Source of the DNA: Butyrivibrio proteoclasticus
Lineage (GTDB): Bacteria; Bacillota; Clostridia; Lachnospirales; Lachnospiraceae
Direction of reading: 5' to 3'
DNA: 64,000 nucleotides
NCBI RefSeq assembly: GCF_900115735.1
Contig: NZ_FOXO01000006.1
Location: 104,304 to 168,303, forward strand
In this document: positions 42,704-52,552 of the stretch, piece after piece
Position numbering within the stretch: the first letter of the stretch is position 1
Layout: each line of letters starts with the position of its first letter
The notes under the pieces: generated by a model
The model's database searches: none
Seen by the model: the letters and a program-made list of their open reading frames with translations, nothing else
Told to the model about the DNA's origin: nothing
Translations under genes and position numbers: made by a program

Positions 42704-44177
42704 TAATCCGATAATAACAGGCTTTGCGGCAGATCCAAGTATATGCTTTGCAAAAGGATATTACTACCTTGTTAATTCAAGTTTTGCTTATTTTCCGGCC
42801 ATTCCTGTATTTAGAAGCAAGGATTTGGTGAATTGGGAACAGGTGGGAAATGCGTTGGATAGCATAGATGAAATTGATACAGATAATCTTGATATAAATG
42901 GAGGCGTCTGGGCACCGACAATAAGATATCTGGATGGAGTATTTTTTATCTGCGCTGCGGTTGAGAAGGTTGGCAATCTGATAATTCATACTTTTAATCC
43001 TGAGGGAGCATGGTCAAAGCCGGTATGGGTAGATTTTGGTGGAATAGATCCATCATTATTTTTTGAGGATGGAAAAGCATACTTCTGCACCAATGATTGG
43101 AGTGATGGTAGACCGGGAGTGTGGCTCGGAGTGGTGGATCCTTATTCAGGACAAATATTGCAGGACTTTAAGTGCGTGTATAGAGGAAATGATGGCGGTT
43201 GGCTTGAGGCACCGCATATTTATCATATAGGCGAGTATTATTATCTGATGGCAGCTGAGGGAGGTACATATTCAGGGCATATGGAAATAGTGGCAAGATC
43301 CAAAGATATTTTAGGACCTTACGAAAACTGCCCAATGAATCCCATTCTTACAAATAGAAATGATACCGGTAAAGCAATCAGCTGTACCGGCCATGGAGAC
43401 CTTATAAAGACAGAAACGGGGCATTATTATATGGTTCATTTGGGGTGCAGACCCGGTAAGCTTTCGGTTTCCCATCTTGGTAGAGAAACATTTCTTTCTC
43501 CGGTGGAATTCAGTGACGGATGGCCTGTGGTGAAGGGGAAAATGGCGCACATTGAAAATGAATGTGATGATCTTGTGGGGCTGCAGAAAACTGATAAGTC
43601 ATTTGTGGATTCTTTTACAAATGATAAATGGCCTGTTGAGTGGAGATTTCTTAGGGGAAAAGGGGAGAATAATTTTAAAAGGCAGCCCGGATGTCTTTTA
43701 GCAGAGCTTAAAGATGGCACTTCGGAAGCATTTGCATATGTAAGGCAGCCGGATCTTAACTTTGAATGTCAGGTGGAAATAATAGTATCCGGAAGTAGAC
43801 TTGGCGAAGGCGCAGCCGCTGGAATACGGGTTTTTCTTGCTGATGATTTTAATATCTTTTGGGGAATAAAAAGGGAAAAAGATCAGTATAAGCTTGTACT
43901 GGATCAAAAAGCAGATGAGATTAAAGCAACGTATCTTAATGTGGATTTGCCGCAAGTTAACGGAGACGTTGTTTGCTTGAAAATCAAAGGAAATAAAGAC
44001 AGTTATGCGTTTGAAGCATCATGCGAGGGGCATGATAGCATAAGTGCAGCTGTCTCAAACAGATTTCTTTCTCCATCTGTAATGGACAGAAGTTTTGTAG
44101 GAACAATGCTGGGGATTGGAATTATTGGCGGGGAAGGCGAATCATCAGGAGCTTTTAAGTATATAAGGATTAATTGA
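42693..44177 (+). CDS. GH43-family beta-xylosidase/alpha-L-arabinofuranosidase
   Basis: A 494-residue cytoplasmic enzyme. The five-bladed propeller has the three acidic catalytic regions in order: FAADPSICF (base), GGIDPSLFFEDG (pKa-modulating Asp), and GGWLEAPHIYHIG (acid Glu). Residues about 300-494 are a concanavalin-like C-terminal domain of the type found in GH43 beta-xylosidases (SFVDSFTNDKWPVEWRFLRG, ending GAFKYIRIN). ATG 42693 has AGGAG about 8 nt upstream. It overlaps the regulator's end by 11 nt, so the earlier in-frame ATG (42621), wholly inside the regulator, is rejected. It should remove xylose or arabinose from imported oligosaccharides. Confidence 0.92.
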   Translation: MRFNNPIITGFAADPSICFAKGYYYLVNSSFAYFPAIPVFRSKDLVNWEQVGNALDSIDEIDTDNLDINGGVWAPTIRYLDGVFFICAAVEKVGNLIIHTFNPEGAWSKPVWVDFGGIDPSLFFEDGKAYFCTNDWSDGRPGVWLGVVDPYSGQILQDFKCVYRGNDGGWLEAPHIYHIGEYYYLMAAEGGTYSGHMEIVARSKDILGPYENCPMNPILTNRNDTGKAISCTGHGDLIKTETGHYYMVHLGCRPGKLSVSHLGRETFLSPVEFSDGWPVVKGKMAHIENECDDLVGLQKTDKSFVDSFTNDKWPVEWRFLRGKGENNFKRQPGCLLAELKDGTSEAFAYVRQPDLNFECQVEIIVSGSRLGEGAAAGIRVFLADDFNIFWGIKREKDQYKLVLDQKADEIKATYLNVDLPQVNGDVVCLKIKGNKDSYAFEASCEGHDSISAAVSNRFLSPSVMDRSFVGTMLGIGIIGGEGESSGAFKYIRIN

Positions 44178-44190
44178 TGAGGGAGAAGGT

Positions 44191-46044
44191 ATGGAAATCA
44201 AGGCGCTTAAGGAGTTTACACCAATTCCGTTTTGGTTTTGGAATGACGATCTGTCAGAGGATGAGATTTTAAGACAGATGAAAGAAATGAAGGACAAGGG
44301 GGTGGATGGCTTTGTAATTCATCCCAGAAAGGGGCTGCCCTCTTCCATTGGTTATTTGTCTGATGAGTATTTTCATTATGTTAAGTTCGCAGTGAAAAAA
44401 GCAAAAGAAATGGATATGAAGGTGGTGCTTTATGACGAAGCCATGTATCCTTCAGGTTCAGCCCATGGAGAAGTGGTAAAATCGGATTCTTCTTTTGCCT
44501 CACAGGGACTTAAGAAAATTAGAAAAGAGGATCTTGGCGATGAAGGAGAGAAGATTGTTGCGGAAACTACAGAGGATGGACATCAGATAGTCTACGTACT
44601 TGTTTCAAGCGGCGGCACCATAAGAGGAGTTCATCCCGGGGAAGATGATGGAGAGGAAAATGCTCCCAAAAGTGCAGACCTTCTAAATCCTAAGGCTGTA
44701 GCTAAGTTTATAGAGCTTACTCATGAAAAGTATTATGCTGAACTTTCTGAGTATTTTGGGGATACGATTATAGCCTTTTTTACCGACGAACCTAATATAC
44801 TCGGAAGAAACGCAAGAGAAGATATCATTCCCTGGACCGAGGGGCTTATTGATGAGTTCAAGGCCGCAGGAGGAAAAGAGGAAGATATAAAGTATCTGTT
44901 TGAGAAAGCAGATGCCAAAAAAAGAGAAGACGATTTTGCAGGACAGGAAGAAAACGCAAACGCGGCAGCTGATACAAAAAGGATATACAGGCAGGTAGTT
45001 CATAACAGACTTGCAAACAGCTACTACAAACAGCTTTCGGACTGGTGTACATCCCACGGCATTGACCTTACGGGCCATCCGGAGAAGAGCACAGATATTG
45101 GATATCTTAAGTATTTCCAGAGACCATGCCAGGATATAGTATGGAGATTTGTTGAGCCTGAGGATGGACACGCAATTCAGGGAGAGCATTCTACAATGGG
45201 AAAATGTTCTTCAGACAGTGCAAGGCATCGGGGAAAAAGAAGAAACGGCAATGAGTGCTTTGGTTGTTGTGGAGAGAGACAGGATCCTAAGCTTTTCACA
45301 GAAAAGGATATGAGATGGTATCTTAACTGGCTTTTTGTCAGAGGAGTAAATCTGATTTACCCTCATGCGTTCTACTATTCAATAAGAGAAGACAGGGGAG
45401 ATGAGCGTCCGCCGGAGGTGGGACTTAACAATCCTTTCTGGCCGGAGTATCGCAAGATGAGCGACTTTATTAAGAGGATGTGTTATCTAAACACTGATTC
45501 TGTGAATTGTGCTCAGGTCGCCATTTTATGCGGACAGGATACTTTGTCATGGAAGCTTGCAAAGCCTCTTTTTACCAATCAGATAGAGTTCAATTATCTG
45601 GAAGCGGAGCTTCTTGGAAGGTGCCGGCTTGCAGAGGGAAAACTGTGTATTGCTGCGCAGGAGTATTCGGTTTTGCTGGCAGAAGCGGATGAATACAATG
45701 CCCTTGATGAGAGTGGCAGAAAGGTTATCGAGGAATTTGAAAAAAGCGGCGGAAAAGTGCTTATAGGGCAGGGACAGGAACTTCTAAATCCGGTTCTTGA
45801 GCGGGTTCACAGAGAACTTGCATTTTCCGGTGATATCTATGACCTTCGCTGCAGTCACATTGTGAAGGATGGCAAGAACCTTCTTATACTTGCTAATGAA
45901 GGCTTGGAGCCCATTACAGTTAACTGGGAGGATGGAGAGTACAGAGGCATTTCACTTTGGAACCCATACACGCTTGAAACTATGGCTGCTACAGGGAGTA
46001 TGACTATAGAGCCTTATGACCTTTGGATTATGGAAATAGTATAA
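44191..46044 (+). CDS. Putative glycoside hydrolase, GH106-like
   Basis: A 617-residue cytoplasmic protein with an (alpha/beta)-barrel-like head: PFWFWNDDLSEDEILRQMKE, then GVDGFVIHPRKGL and VVLYDEAMYPSGSAHGEVV. These recall GH106-type alpha-L-rhamnosidase relatives and many uncharacterised gut glycosidases. Later marks are FTDEPNILGRN, LTGHPEKSTDIGYLKYFQRPCQDIVW and NLIYPHAFYYSIREDRGDERPPE. It is shorter than typical GH106 enzymes (about 900 or more), with only a short C-terminal beta part. GGAGAAGGT sits just before ATG 44191. Substrate uncertain; in this locus it might remove a side chain. Confidence 0.7.
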   Translation: MEIKALKEFTPIPFWFWNDDLSEDEILRQMKEMKDKGVDGFVIHPRKGLPSSIGYLSDEYFHYVKFAVKKAKEMDMKVVLYDEAMYPSGSAHGEVVKSDSSFASQGLKKIRKEDLGDEGEKIVAETTEDGHQIVYVLVSSGGTIRGVHPGEDDGEENAPKSADLLNPKAVAKFIELTHEKYYAELSEYFGDTIIAFFTDEPNILGRNAREDIIPWTEGLIDEFKAAGGKEEDIKYLFEKADAKKREDDFAGQEENANAAADTKRIYRQVVHNRLANSYYKQLSDWCTSHGIDLTGHPEKSTDIGYLKYFQRPCQDIVWRFVEPEDGHAIQGEHSTMGKCSSDSARHRGKRRNGNECFGCCGERQDPKLFTEKDMRWYLNWLFVRGVNLIYPHAFYYSIREDRGDERPPEVGLNNPFWPEYRKMSDFIKRMCYLNTDSVNCAQVAILCGQDTLSWKLAKPLFTNQIEFNYLEAELLGRCRLAEGKLCIAAQEYSVLLAEADEYNALDESGRKVIEEFEKSGGKVLIGQGQELLNPVLERVHRELAFSGDIYDLRCSHIVKDGKNLLILANEGLEPITVNWEDGEYRGISLWNPYTLETMAATGSMTIEPYDLWIMEIV

Positions 46045-46086
46045 TACTTTACTTTATAACTAATAGTATTACTGGAGGAAGATGAA

Positions 46087-46734
46087 ATGAAACTAGAGGG
46101 ACTAAAGATCAATTTTCTCGGAGACAGTATTACGGAAGGGCATGGAGCGAGCCTTCCTGAGAATTTCTTTTGGAAGAGATTTGAAAGAGATGGATGCATC
46201 TGCAGAGGATACGGGATAGGTGGCACCAGAATTGCAGAACAGCAGGTGCCATATGATGAAAGGATGGACCAGTACTTTGCGTCGAGAGTTGACTCGATGG
46301 AAAAGGATGCTGATGTTGTTGTCATATTTGGCGGTACTAATGATTATGGACATGGTGATGCAGCAAAAGGATATATGACAGACAGGACTCCTAATACTTT
46401 TTATGGGGCACTCCATGATCTGTATCAGAAGGTTCTTAAGAGATATCCAAAAGCAAAAGTAGTAGTCATGACTCCCCTGCACAGGGCTGAAGAAGACAGG
46501 GCATATAACGAGAGAGGAATCCGCAACTGGGGTACGCTCATGGACTATGTTAAGATTATCAGGGAGGTGGCACAGTACTATGCACTTCCTGTCGTTGACC
46601 TTTATAAGGAAAGTGGTATCGAACCTCAGGAGGATTTCTTAAAAGAAAGATATTGTCCTGACGGACTCCATCCTAATGATGACGGACATGAGATAATATA
46701 CAGACTTCTAAAGGTAAAGCTTCAACAAATGTGA
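46087..46734 (+). CDS. SGNH/GDSL-family esterase
   Basis: A 215-residue cytoplasmic hydrolase with all four blocks: FLGDSITEGHG (nucleophile Ser at about residue 14), YGIGGTRIA (Gly), FGGTNDYGHGD (Asn), and PDGLHPNDDGH (Asp-x-x-His). Enzymes of this build remove acetyl or other ester groups from sugars or peptides. In this locus deacetylation of xylan-derived oligosaccharides is likely, by context. TGGAGGAAG precedes ATG 46087. A stable hairpin without a T run separates it from the GH115 gene. Confidence 0.9.
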   Translation: MKLEGLKINFLGDSITEGHGASLPENFFWKRFERDGCICRGYGIGGTRIAEQQVPYDERMDQYFASRVDSMEKDADVVVIFGGTNDYGHGDAAKGYMTDRTPNTFYGALHDLYQKVLKRYPKAKVVVMTPLHRAEEDRAYNERGIRNWGTLMDYVKIIREVAQYYALPVVDLYKESGIEPQEDFLKERYCPDGLHPNDDGHEIIYRLLKVKLQQM

Positions 46735-46745
46735 TATACAAATGT

Positions 46746-46778
46746 ATGCATTCTTGAATTGTTGATTCAAGAATGCAT
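46746..46778 (+). other. Intercistronic hairpin
   Basis: ATGCATTCTTGAAT (46746-46759) and ATTCAAGAATGCAT (46765-46778) form a perfect 14-bp stem with a 5-nt loop and no T run, between the esterase and GH115 genes. Probably a message-processing or stabilising structure. Confidence 0.65.
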
Positions 46779-46807
46779 ATTAAAGTGATATGGGGTTATA
46801 AATAGAA

Positions 46808-49018
46808 ATGATGCAGATCAATATCAACACAAAAATCACCGGTGATGTGGATAGCGTACCGATACAAAAGGCAGTTAAGGCTTTTGAGAGGGATTTAAAA
46901 AACACATGTGAAAAAAACTCAGAATCCGGACTTGAGATCAGGCTGATTCGAACTAAAAAAACAGCAGAAAATGAAACAAATACCATGACTTCACCGGTAA
47001 TACAAAAGTCAATTTCATATGACGCTTCAAAGGAAAGGTTTATAGTTGAGCGGAAGGACCATGAGCTAACGATTACTTCTGAAAGTGACTTTGGACTTAT
47101 CTATGGTATTTATCATATCAGCAGAGAATTTCTTGGGGTTCAGAATTTCTGGTTTTGGAATGAGCAGGAGCTTTATAAACAACCTGAACACGTAGTTCCT
47201 GATAACTATCACTATGAATCAAAGCCGGCAAAAGTAAGATTCAGAGGGTGGTTTATCAATGATGAAGTCCTTTTTGATGGATGGCGGGAAAAAGTAGGCG
47301 AGAACTTTCCCTGGGAAATGGCATTTGAAGCACTTCTTCGCTGTGGTGGAAATATGACAATCCCCGGGACAGACCACAATTCTCATAGGTACAAAGATCT
47401 TGCTAATGATTACGGACTTTGGATAACTCACCATCATGCGGAACCCTTGGGAGCCCAGATGTTTGCGAGGGCTTATCCTGACATGGAGGCAAGCTTTGAC
47501 AAGTATCCGGATCTTTTCAGAGGTCTCTGGAAGCAGGCTATAGAAGATCAAAAGAATTGTAAGGTTGTGTGGAATCTGGGCTTTAGAGGTCAGGGTGACA
47601 GACCTTTCTGGGCAGATGATCCAACCTATGATACACCTGCAGCCCGTGGCAAGTTAATGAGCGATCTGATCCTTGAACAGTACAAGCTGGTAAAAGAATC
47701 GGATAAGGACGCAGTTTGCTGTACAAACCTTTACGGCGAGACAATGGAGCTGTATAAGGATGGATTTTTGACTTTCCCTGAGGATGTAATTAAAATCTGG
47801 GCAGACAACGGCTTTGGCAAGATGGTTTCAAGAAGACAGAATAACCATAATCCAAGGGTTTATGCTCTGCCTCATGAAGGGGATAACAGTGCTCATGGAA
47901 TTTATTACCATGCATCTTTCTATGACCTTCAGGCAGCAGCCATGATGACCATGCTTCCCAATGCTCCTGAATTTGTGGTAAAAGAGCTTACTGATGTCTA
48001 TGCCCATGGCGCAGATGATTTTTGGATAATTAACTGCTCCAATATTAAGCCCCACACTTATTATCTGGATTTGATAGCCAAAATGTGGAGTGCTTGCGAT
48101 GAGAGTAATTCTGATTGTAATAGCAGAGAGAGCTTAAATGCGCAGGAATATGGGATTGAACATCTTCATGACTTTGTAAGAAAATATTATGGCAGTATCA
48201 CCACGCCTGACTTTATTTCAAGGATAGAAGATGCCTATAAAGCATGGCCTGATTATACTCCCAAGTACGGTCCTAATGATGATGACCACGCAGGAGAGCA
48301 GTTCAGCAACCATGGATCAAGGATTCTTGCCTGCGGTTTTATCAGCAATTTTGATAAGCTTGAACCTTCAAGAACCAAGGCGCTTTCTGAACTTAACTGG
48401 ATCTGTAAAAGAGATACTCTCTTAGAACAGGTAAAGTGGCATGAAGAAAAATATAAGGAAGCACTTGATGATTACAATAAGTACCTTGAAGATTGCAATA
48501 AGATAAAAGAAGCTATGATAGCAAAAGGAAACCATGTTGCAGCAGAAAGATTCGATAACAACCTTATCTGTCAGGTTCAGTACCACTATTACAGCTATCT
48601 TGGGGCATACCATATTTGCAGGGCAATACTGACCTGTCTTGATGATCAAAAAGAAGGCGGCAAATTTATCGACGTGCTTGAGGAGGGGGCTAATGGTAAG
48701 CCGGTTGATTATCTCACAGCTTTTTATGAAGCCGGTCTTGCAAAAAAGGCATTTTTTGAAGGCTACAATGTTATGAGAAGCCATGAACACGGCATATGGG
48801 AAGGCTTTTATGAAAATGACTGCGAAGCAGATATCAGGCAGTCAGGATTTGTGGCTGAGAGCCTTATGTCATATCTTAGAGTACTGGGAGATGGCCCGCA
48901 CTTTTATAAGTGGCAGCGCAAGTTCCAAAAAGAATCCGGTGGAGAAAAAGTACACCTTATACTCAGGATCAAGGCGCACCTAACAGATGATGAGCTCTGG
49001 AATCTTATGACCAGGTAA
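46808..49018 (+). CDS. GH115-family alpha-glucuronidase
   Basis: A 736-residue cytoplasmic enzyme. After an N-terminal domain of the hexosaminidase-like type (GLIYGIYHISREFLGVQNFWFWNE) comes the barrel with GH115 landmarks: FRGWFINDEVLFDGW, LRCGGNMTIPGTDHNSHR, GLWITHHHAEPLGAQ, VVWNLGFRGQGDRPFW and LPHEGDNSAHG, then a helical region. GH115 enzymes release 4-O-methylglucuronic acid from xylan and its fragments, internal as well as terminal. At 736 residues it lacks the long C-terminal extension of many family members. Two adjacent ATG codons open the gene, and the ribosome binding site is weak. Last gene of the locus, ending in a perfect bidirectional terminator. Confidence 0.87.
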   Translation: MMQININTKITGDVDSVPIQKAVKAFERDLKNTCEKNSESGLEIRLIRTKKTAENETNTMTSPVIQKSISYDASKERFIVERKDHELTITSESDFGLIYGIYHISREFLGVQNFWFWNEQELYKQPEHVVPDNYHYESKPAKVRFRGWFINDEVLFDGWREKVGENFPWEMAFEALLRCGGNMTIPGTDHNSHRYKDLANDYGLWITHHHAEPLGAQMFARAYPDMEASFDKYPDLFRGLWKQAIEDQKNCKVVWNLGFRGQGDRPFWADDPTYDTPAARGKLMSDLILEQYKLVKESDKDAVCCTNLYGETMELYKDGFLTFPEDVIKIWADNGFGKMVSRRQNNHNPRVYALPHEGDNSAHGIYYHASFYDLQAAAMMTMLPNAPEFVVKELTDVYAHGADDFWIINCSNIKPHTYYLDLIAKMWSACDESNSDCNSRESLNAQEYGIEHLHDFVRKYYGSITTPDFISRIEDAYKAWPDYTPKYGPNDDDHAGEQFSNHGSRILACGFISNFDKLEPSRTKALSELNWICKRDTLLEQVKWHEEKYKEALDDYNKYLEDCNKIKEAMIAKGNHVAAERFDNNLICQVQYHYYSYLGAYHICRAILTCLDDQKEGGKFIDVLEEGANGKPVDYLTAFYEAGLAKKAFFEGYNVMRSHEHGIWEGFYENDCEADIRQSGFVAESLMSYLRVLGDGPHFYKWQRKFQKESGGEKVHLILRIKAHLTDDELWNLMTR

Positions 49019-49055
49019 AAAACGTTCAGGTTGTATCAAACAACCTGAACGTTTT
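49019..49055. terminator. Bidirectional terminator overlapping the end of dnaE
   Basis: AAAACGTTCAGGTTG (49019-49033) and CAACCTGAACGTTTT (49041-49055) form a perfect 15-bp stem. On the minus strand the arm is built from the last codons of dnaE, whose stop lies in the loop. Confidence 0.92.
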
Positions 49056-52000
49056 CTCTTCCAAATGCATTTGAGAGTATTTCGATCATATCTTTGTCAG
49101 CTCTTATTGTGTAGCCTTTGCCGAGTTTTTTCACCTGCTTGGTATCGGTGAGATACACAGTGACTTCATCTTTGCCGTCACTTTCTGCAAGCATCGAAAA
49201 GAGCTCCCTCTCCTTAGCAGAGTATTCATCTATATTGGCAAATCTTATCCACACTGTTCTTGCGATTTCATCAAACAGCGTGATTTTGCTGGCAATGAGC
49301 TTGGCATTGCGGTCCTCTTCGACAGATACGCGGCCTTCAATAAACACCTTGGCATCTGTGTTAAGGCGCGGCGCATTGGCTTCGTAGGTCTTTGGGAAGA
49401 CAATTACTTCTACAGTTCCAACCATATCTTCCAAGGACAAAAATGCCATAACCTGATCAGTCTTGGTGTATTTGATCTTTTTATCACTTATGATGCCGCC
49501 TATCTTTGCGTTGACGTTATCCTTTACATTAGGAACGCCCGTCTCATCATCAAGATAGAAATCTGCTGTGGTATTTGTGATATTCTTTTTCCACATTCCC
49601 ACATACTCTTCAAGAGGATGACCTGAAACATAGATTCCAAGGACTTCCTTTTCAAACTCCAAAAGAAGCTCACGGGGAAACTCTCCTACGTTCGGAAGTG
49701 GTACCTCGTACTGTTTCTTCTCTGTTTCTCCGGCAAAATCAAATAGTGACATCTGGCCGGCCATTGAATTCCTTCCGCTGTTATGGAGCTGATCCATTAT
49801 CTGTACATAAACAGTCATGAGTTGTTTTCGGCTGCCCTCGAAGCAGTCAAGAGCTCCGGCCTTTATGAAGTTTTCAATAGCTCTTTTATTGACGTCGCTT
49901 TCTCTTCCCTGCATGCGGGTAAGGAAATCGTTGATATTCTTGAACTTTCCACGAAGCTCACGTTCTTTTACAATGGCTGAAATTACCGGCCTTCCGACAC
50001 CCTTGATGGCAGTGAGCGCGTATCTTATGGCTTTTTTACCATCATGGTCTGTAACTGAAAATCCAGAGTAGCCTTCATTGATATCAGGAGGCAAAAGAGT
50101 TATTCCCATGTTTCTGCAGCTCATGATATAGCCTGAAACTTTGCTAGGATTATCAATAACTGAAGTCATGAGTGCGGCCATGAATTCCACAGGATAGTAG
50201 TTTTTAAGCCATGCTGTCTGCAGGGCAACTACTGCATAACAGGCAGCGTGAGATTTGTTAAATGCATACTTTGCAAAGTCCATCATGGAATCGTAAATGG
50301 CATTGGCAATTTCAGGAGAAATGCCTTTTGAAGCGCATCCCGGAACATTTTCATCGGGATTGCCGTATACAAAGTTAGCTCTTTCAACCTCCATGACATG
50401 CTGTTTCTTTTTACTCATGGCACGTCTTACAAGGTCAGCTCGTCCGAGAGTGTAGCCACCAAGCTGCTGAACTATCTGCATAACCTGCTCCTGGTATACG
50501 ATACAGCCATAAGTAGGCTTTAATATAGGTTCAAGTTCAGGAGTCTGATAGCTGATGGATGCAGCATCATTTTTTCCTGAAATATATTTCGGAATGAAGT
50601 CCATTGGGCCCGGACGATAAAGAGATATTCCTGCAATGATGTCTTCGAGAGACTGCGGGCGAAGCTCCTTCATGAAGGCCTGCATACCGCCTGATTCAAG
50701 CTGGAATATACCATCGCACTTGCCACTTCCAATAAGCGCAAGGACATTGGGGTCATTGTAATCAATCTTATCTATATCGATGAAATCAGGATCACCTTTT
50801 TTGGCGCCGATGGAATTGTTGGCAAAGCGCACAGCGTCCTTGATAACAGTCAGAGTGCGAAGTCCCAAAAAGTCCATTTTAAGAAGTCCCAGCTCTTCTA
50901 TTGTGGTCATGGTGAACTGAGTTGTGATATTTCCTTCAGCAGAGCGGGACAAAGGAACCAGGTCCTCAGCTGGAGCCTGGCAGATAACAACACCGGCCGC
51001 GTGAATAGAGGTGTGCCTTGGAAGACCCTCAAGCTTTTTACACATGTCTATGAGCTTATGAACTGTTCCGTCAGTTTCGTACTGAGTCCGCAGCTCCGGA
51101 TTCATGGAAAGAGCTTTTTCAAGCGTAATGTTCAGCTCGTTTGGAATCATCTTTGCAATCTGATCGCCGTAGCTGTAAGGAAGATCCATAACCCTCGCCA
51201 CATCACGAATAACACCCTTGGCAGCAAGAGTACCAAAAGTGATAATCTGCACAACCTTGTCCGCACCGTATTTTTCAGTTACGTAGTCAATAACGTCCTG
51301 TCTGCGCTCGTACTCAAAATCCACGTCAATATCAGGCATGGACACTCGCTCAGGATTAAGGAACCTCTCAAAGAGAAGATCATACTTAATTGGATCGATG
51401 TTGGTTATGTGCATACAATAGGAAACAATACTTCCGGCAGCAGAACCACGCCCCGGGCCAACCGCAATGTCGTGCTCACGACAATAGTTGATGTAATCCC
51501 ATACAATAAGGAAGTAATCCACATAACCCATGCGTTTTATGACGCCAAGCTCATAGTCAAGCTTCTCTTTTAGAGTTCCGTCATCATCGGGGTATCTCTC
51601 GTGAAGTCCATCAAGACACAGCTTATTCAGGTAAGTCCATGAATCGTACCCTTCCGGAACCTCAAAATGTGGGAGTTTTGTGACACCAAATTCAATTTCA
51701 ACATGGCATCTGTCAGCAATTTTCTGCGTATTATCAAGAGCCTCTTTTGCATATGGGAAAAGAGCTCTCATTTCATCTTCACTCTTTACATAGTACTGTC
51801 CGCCTTCGTAGCGAAGTCTGTCCTCGTCACCGACTTTTTTACCAGTCTGGATGCACAAAAGAAGATCGTGAGCTTCCGCGTCGTCAGCATAAGTGTAGTG
51901 ACAGTCGTTGGTTGCAACCAGCGGAATATCAAGCTCATCGGAGAGGGCTAAAAGAGTATTGTTCACAATTCTCTGATCAGGAATTCCGTGATCCTGCAGT

Positions 52001-52521
52001 TCTAAAAAGAAATTCCCGTGACCGAATATCTTGTCCATGCGGATGGCAGCTTCTTTTGCCTTGGCGTTTTCTCTTTTTAATATGTTGCGGGGAATCTCGC
52101 CGGCAAGACATGCACTCAAAGCAATGATGCCTTCGTGGTATTTCTCCAAAAGCTCCATATCAACACGGGGCTTGTAGTAGTAACCTTCGGTAAATCCCCG
52201 GCTTACGATGTGTGAAAGATTGGCGTAACCTACGTTGTTCTCAGCCAGAAGTACCAGGTGATAGTACCTGTCATCGGTGGCAGAAGCTTCCTTATCAAAT
52301 CGCGAAGAAGGAGCAACATATACTTCGCAGCCGATAATAGGGTTTATACCGGCATCTTTGCATGCTTTATAGAAGTCAATCACGCCGTACATTACTCCGT
52401 GATCTGTAATTGCGCCGGCGTTCATGCCAAGGTCCTTAAGCCTTTTTACATATTCTTTTATTTTGTTAGAACCGTCCAAAAGACTGTACTCAGTGTGGAC
52501 GTGAAGATGCGTAAATGCCAT
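49036..52521 (-). CDS. dnaE: DNA polymerase III alpha subunit
   Basis: A 1161-residue replicative polymerase subunit. The N-terminal PHP domain begins HLHVHTEYSLLDG and contains ITDHGVMYGVIDFY. The polymerase core has GPGRGSAAGSIVSYCMHIT, PDIDVDFEYERRQDVIDYV (catalytic Asp pair), PRHTSIHAAGVVI, FLGLRTLTVI and FAKYAFNKSHAACYAVVALQTAW. Then follow the helix-hairpin-helix and OB-fold regions (FLSLEDMVGTVEVIVFPKTYE). The start at 52521 (MAFTHLH) has GAGGA 7 nt upstream; an in-frame TTG four codons earlier overlaps that site. Divergent from pfkA across a spacer with promoters for both. Confidence 0.97.
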   Translation of the reverse strand: MAFTHLHVHTEYSLLDGSNKIKEYVKRLKDLGMNAGAITDHGVMYGVIDFYKACKDAGINPIIGCEVYVAPSSRFDKEASATDDRYYHLVLLAENNVGYANLSHIVSRGFTEGYYYKPRVDMELLEKYHEGIIALSACLAGEIPRNILKRENAKAKEAAIRMDKIFGHGNFFLELQDHGIPDQRIVNNTLLALSDELDIPLVATNDCHYTYADDAEAHDLLLCIQTGKKVGDEDRLRYEGGQYYVKSEDEMRALFPYAKEALDNTQKIADRCHVEIEFGVTKLPHFEVPEGYDSWTYLNKLCLDGLHERYPDDDGTLKEKLDYELGVIKRMGYVDYFLIVWDYINYCREHDIAVGPGRGSAAGSIVSYCMHITNIDPIKYDLLFERFLNPERVSMPDIDVDFEYERRQDVIDYVTEKYGADKVVQIITFGTLAAKGVIRDVARVMDLPYSYGDQIAKMIPNELNITLEKALSMNPELRTQYETDGTVHKLIDMCKKLEGLPRHTSIHAAGVVICQAPAEDLVPLSRSAEGNITTQFTMTTIEELGLLKMDFLGLRTLTVIKDAVRFANNSIGAKKGDPDFIDIDKIDYNDPNVLALIGSGKCDGIFQLESGGMQAFMKELRPQSLEDIIAGISLYRPGPMDFIPKYISGKNDAASISYQTPELEPILKPTYGCIVYQEQVMQIVQQLGGYTLGRADLVRRAMSKKKQHVMEVERANFVYGNPDENVPGCASKGISPEIANAIYDSMMDFAKYAFNKSHAACYAVVALQTAWLKNYYPVEFMAALMTSVIDNPSKVSGYIMSCRNMGITLLPPDINEGYSGFSVTDHDGKKAIRYALTAIKGVGRPVISAIVKERELRGKFKNINDFLTRMQGRESDVNKRAIENFIKAGALDCFEGSRKQLMTVYVQIMDQLHNSGRNSMAGQMSLFDFAGETEKKQYEVPLPNVGEFPRELLLEFEKEVLGIYVSGHPLEEYVGMWKKNITNTTADFYLDDETGVPNVKDNVNAKIGGIISDKKIKYTKTDQVMAFLSLEDMVGTVEVIVFPKTYEANAPRLNTDAKVFIEGRVSVEEDRNAKLIASKITLFDEIARTVWIRFANIDEYSAKERELFSMLAESDGKDEVTVYLTDTKQVKKLGKGYTIRADKDMIEILSNAFGRENVQVV

Positions 52522-52552
52522 GTTTTTCCTCAACTTTAATGATTATTAGAAG

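Noticed and set aside
51001..51573. 190-codon open frame on + inside dnaE
   Set aside because: Shadow of dnaE on the other strand; no ribosome site and no recognisable protein.
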